Positions 6,008-7,857 of a DNA stretch of 7,857 nt are shown piece by piece. The position numbers and the translations under genes were made by a program. The stretch comes from Betaproteobacteria bacterium UBA2293 (GTDB lineage Bacteria; Pseudomonadota; Gammaproteobacteria; Burkholderiales; Rhodocyclaceae). Below the pieces are notes generated by a model. The model did no database searches. It had not been told where the DNA came from and was given only the letters and a program-made list of their open reading frames with translations. How positions within the stretch are numbered: position 1 is the first letter of the stretch; each line of letters begins with the position of its first letter. Where the stretch lies: contig DDWF01000053.1 in assembly GCA_002345845.1 (NCBI GenBank), forward strand, positions 1 through 7,857. The letters are read 5' to 3'.

Positions 6008-7533
6008 TGAACACTTCGCCCAGTCGCGCCGAACTGCTCGCCAGGCTGCGCCAGGGGCGGACCTGGGACGTCATCATCATCGGCGGCGGTGCCAGCGGCC
6101 TCGGCGCCGCGGTCGATGCCGCCGCCCGCGGCTATGCGACGCTGCTGCTCGAACGCGGTGACTACGCCTGCGGCACCTCGTCGCGCAGCACCAAGCTGAT
6201 CCACGGCGGCGTCCGCTATCTGCGCCAGGGCGATCTGGCTCTGGTCCGCCATGCCCTGATCGAGCGTCGCCGCCTGCTGGCCAATGCACCGCATCTGGTG
6301 CATGCGCTGCCCTTCGTCATTCCGGCGGCAAGCCGCTGGCAGCAGCTTTACTACGGCAGCGGCCTGAAGCTCTACGACCTGCTGGCCGGCGCCAGCAATC
6401 TGGCCCCGTCGCGCCTGCTCAGCCGCCAGCAGACGCTGGCCGCCCTCCCCGGGCTGCAGGGGCAGGGCCTGGCCGGTGGCATTCAGTACTGGGATGCCCA
6501 GTTCGACGACGCCCGCCTGGCCATCGCCCTGATGCGCACGGCCGGCGAACTCGGCGCCACCTGTCTCAACTATCTGGTGGTCGACGGCCTGCTCGGTGAG
6601 GCCGGCCGGGTCGCCGGCGTCACTGCCGGCGACATGGAAAGCGGCGAACGCTTCACCCTGCCGGCGCGGGTGGTCATCAATGCCACCGGCGTCTATGCCG
6701 ACGCCGTGCGCCGCCAGGAAAACCCCGGCGCGCCCTCGCTGCTCACTCCCAGCCAGGGCATCCATCTGGTGGTCGATGGCGATTTCCTGCCCGGCGAGAC
6801 GGCCTTGCTGATTCCTGAGACAAGCGATGGCCGGGTGATGTTCGCCATCCCCTGGCAGTGCAAGGTACTGCTCGGCACCACCGATACCCCGCGCAGCGAC
6901 CTGCCGGAAGTCCCGCTGCCGTTTGCCGGCGAAATCGACTTCCTGCTCGATACCGCCGCCGGCGTTCTCGCCCGGGCACCCAAACGCTCCGACATCCGCA
7001 GCCTCTTCGCCGGCCTGCGTCCGCTGCTGCATCCAGAGTCGACCGGGCAGGGCGGCACCGCCGGGCTGTCGCGCGAGCATGCCGTGCTGGTCAGTCCCGG
7101 CGGGCTGGTCACCGTTGCCGGCGGCAAGTGGACCACTTACCGGCTGATGGCCGAGCAAGTCGTCGATCGGGCAGCCGAAGTCGGCCGCCTGGCGGCCGTC
7201 GCCTGCATCACCGCCGGCCTGTCTTTGGCCAATGCTGACACGCCTGCCAGCGATCTACCCGGCGCCGGGCAGCGCTTGCACCCGAAGCTGACCCTGGACG
7301 AGGCCGGCGTCCGCCATGCCGTGCGTCAGGAGGCGGCGCGCACCGTCGAGGACATCCTCGCCCGGCGCAGTCGCGCCCTGTTCCTCGATGCGGCGGCAGC
7401 GCAAGCCTGCATTCCCCGCGTCCTCGCCATCCTCAGCGAAGAGCTGGCGCTGCCACCGGAGCGGCACCGGCAACTCGCCGCCCAGGCCATCGCTGCGGCC
7501 CGCGCCTTCCTTCCCGATACCGGCGCTGAGTGA
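6007..7533 (+). CDS. glpD: Aerobic glycerol-3-phosphate dehydrogenase (FAD, quinone-linked)
   Basis: It oxidises sn-glycerol-3-phosphate to dihydroxyacetone phosphate and passes electrons to the membrane quinone pool, completing the pathway begun by GlpK. The 508-residue protein has the FAD dinucleotide-binding fold WDVIIIGGGASGLG (GxGxxG at residues 26-31) with the ribose-binding acidic residue E49. These are followed by the family signature STKLIHGGVRYLRQGD (61-76), FAGLRPLLHP, and VAGGKWTTYRLMAE near the C-terminal part of the FAD domain. It ends in the all-helical C-terminal cap domain (from about DEAGVRHAV). There is no signal peptide or transmembrane helix, as expected for a peripheral inner-membrane enzyme. 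The ATG shares one base with the glpK stop, with GAGGGCGAG just upstream. Start, length and motifs are ordinary. Confidence 0.97.
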   Translation: MNTSPSRAELLARLRQGRTWDVIIIGGGASGLGAAVDAAARGYATLLLERGDYACGTSSRSTKLIHGGVRYLRQGDLALVRHALIERRRLLANAPHLVHALPFVIPAASRWQQLYYGSGLKLYDLLAGASNLAPSRLLSRQQTLAALPGLQGQGLAGGIQYWDAQFDDARLAIALMRTAGELGATCLNYLVVDGLLGEAGRVAGVTAGDMESGERFTLPARVVINATGVYADAVRRQENPGAPSLLTPSQGIHLVVDGDFLPGETALLIPETSDGRVMFAIPWQCKVLLGTTDTPRSDLPEVPLPFAGEIDFLLDTAAGVLARAPKRSDIRSLFAGLRPLLHPESTGQGGTAGLSREHAVLVSPGGLVTVAGGKWTTYRLMAEQVVDRAAEVGRLAAVACITAGLSLANADTPASDLPGAGQRLHPKLTLDEAGVRHAVRQEAARTVEDILARRSRALFLDAAAAQACIPRVLAILSEELALPPERHRQLAAQAIAAARAFLPDTGAE

Positions 7534-7537
7534 GCGG

Positions 7538-7551
7538 GCGCCGCAAGGCGC
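7538..7551 (+). other. Short hairpin with GCAA tetraloop after glpD
   Basis: GCGCC (7538-7542) pairs with GGCGC (7547-7551) around a GCAA loop, five bases after the glpD stop. The GNRA-type loop is stable, but no T-run follows, so it is a poor intrinsic terminator; it may protect the 3' end of the message. No better terminator is visible between glpD and the next gene. Confidence 0.3.
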
Positions 7552-7587
7552 GCACGGGAGGTAAATGGCTGGAATCGATAATTCCAA

Positions 7588-7615
7588 ATGACTAATCTAT
7601 CAATGACGTTAGAAT
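7588..7615 (+). promoter_or_regulatory. Candidate sigma-70 promoter for the vgrG-type gene
   Basis: ATGACT (7588-7593, four of six at -35) is followed after 16 bases by TAGAAT (7610-7615, five of six at -10). It lies in an AT-rich patch that contrasts with the surrounding sequence and would start transcription about 20 bases before the ATG at 7645. An imperfect inverted repeat GGAAT-N5-ATTCC (7571-7585) lies just upstream. Confidence 0.4.
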
Positions 7616-7644
7616 AGCGACTTTCGTTTTCTGCATGCCAAACC

Positions 7645-7857
7645 ATGTCGTCGCGCCTATCTCTGCTGGCCTCACTTCTCTCGCAGCATGCCCGCCTGCT
7701 TGAACTGAAGACGGCGTTGCCGGAAGCGGCACTGCTCGTCGAACGCTTCTCCGGCCGTGAAGCGGTTTCAGAAAACTTTCGCTTCGCCATCGACTGCCTG
7801 TCCACCAATGCCCATTTCGACCTGAAGACGCTCATCGGCGAAGAGGTGACCCTGCGT
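7645..7857 (+). CDS. Type VI secretion VgrG/Rhs-element spike protein (N-terminal 71 codons, cut by right edge)
   Basis: The visible residues open with MSSRLSLLASLLSQHARLLEL and continue LLVERFSGREAVSENFRFAIDCLSTNAHFDLKTLIGEEVTLR. The F-S-G-x-E-x-x-S-x-x-F-x-F-x-[IL] pattern followed by a 'DLKTLIGEEVTL' stretch is the standard N-terminus of VgrG proteins, the gp27-like base of the spike that tips the T6SS tube and carries effectors out of the cell. The ATG is the only start possible: an in-frame stop lies at 7615-7617 and no alternative start codon occurs between. The ribosome binding site is weak. Whether it is a full VgrG with a C-terminal effector extension, and whether an effector and immunity gene follow, cannot be seen. 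Confidence 0.85.
   Translation, partial: MSSRLSLLASLLSQHARLLELKTALPEAALLVERFSGREAVSENFRFAIDCLSTNAHFDLKTLIGEEVTLR

Noticed and set aside
5836..7158. A long minus-strand open frame opposite glpD
   Set aside because: It is a shadow of glpD, with no ribosome binding site and low-complexity Gly/Gln/Ala composition.

Overview
The window comes from a GC-rich proteobacterium, most likely a betaproteobacterium. Rhodocyclales is my guess, based on protein flavour and the AGGAGACAA-type ribosome binding sites; no rRNA or other marker gene is present to confirm it. Seven complete genes and two edge-truncated genes can be supported. There are no tRNA or rRNA genes, CRISPR arrays or insertion sequences.

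Left part (1-3238): a regulated accessory cluster. On the minus strand, in transcription order, lie a 58-residue orphan peptide gene, a U32-family (peptidase/collagenase-like) gene joined to it by a 4-base ATGA overlap, and the first 204 codons of an ExaC/AcoD-type aldehyde dehydrogenase that runs off the left edge. Divergent from these is an AraC-family regulator of the EutR type. The 535-base gap between the divergent genes holds two near-identical 46-47 bp copies of a pair of 17-bp direct half-sites (GGCCG-N6-GATAGT). I read these as the regulator's operators. This part has visibly lower GC in places than the right half.

Middle (3342-4365): azlC and azlD on the minus strand overlap by 8 bases and encode a two-subunit branched-chain amino acid (or related) exporter.

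Right part (4490-7533): glpK and glpD on the plus strand overlap by 1 base. They form a glycerol catabolic operon in which glycerol is phosphorylated to sn-glycerol-3-phosphate and then oxidised to dihydroxyacetone phosphate, with electrons passed to the respiratory chain. At the right edge the first 71 codons of a VgrG-type T6SS spike protein follow a plausible sigma-70 promoter.

The most interesting part is the peptide/U32/AraC module. A tiny unrecognised protein is translationally coupled to a shortened U32 protein that appears to lack much of the cysteine-bearing segment of its family. The pair is apparently controlled by a EutR-like activator through duplicated operators, next to an alcohol/aldehyde oxidation gene.
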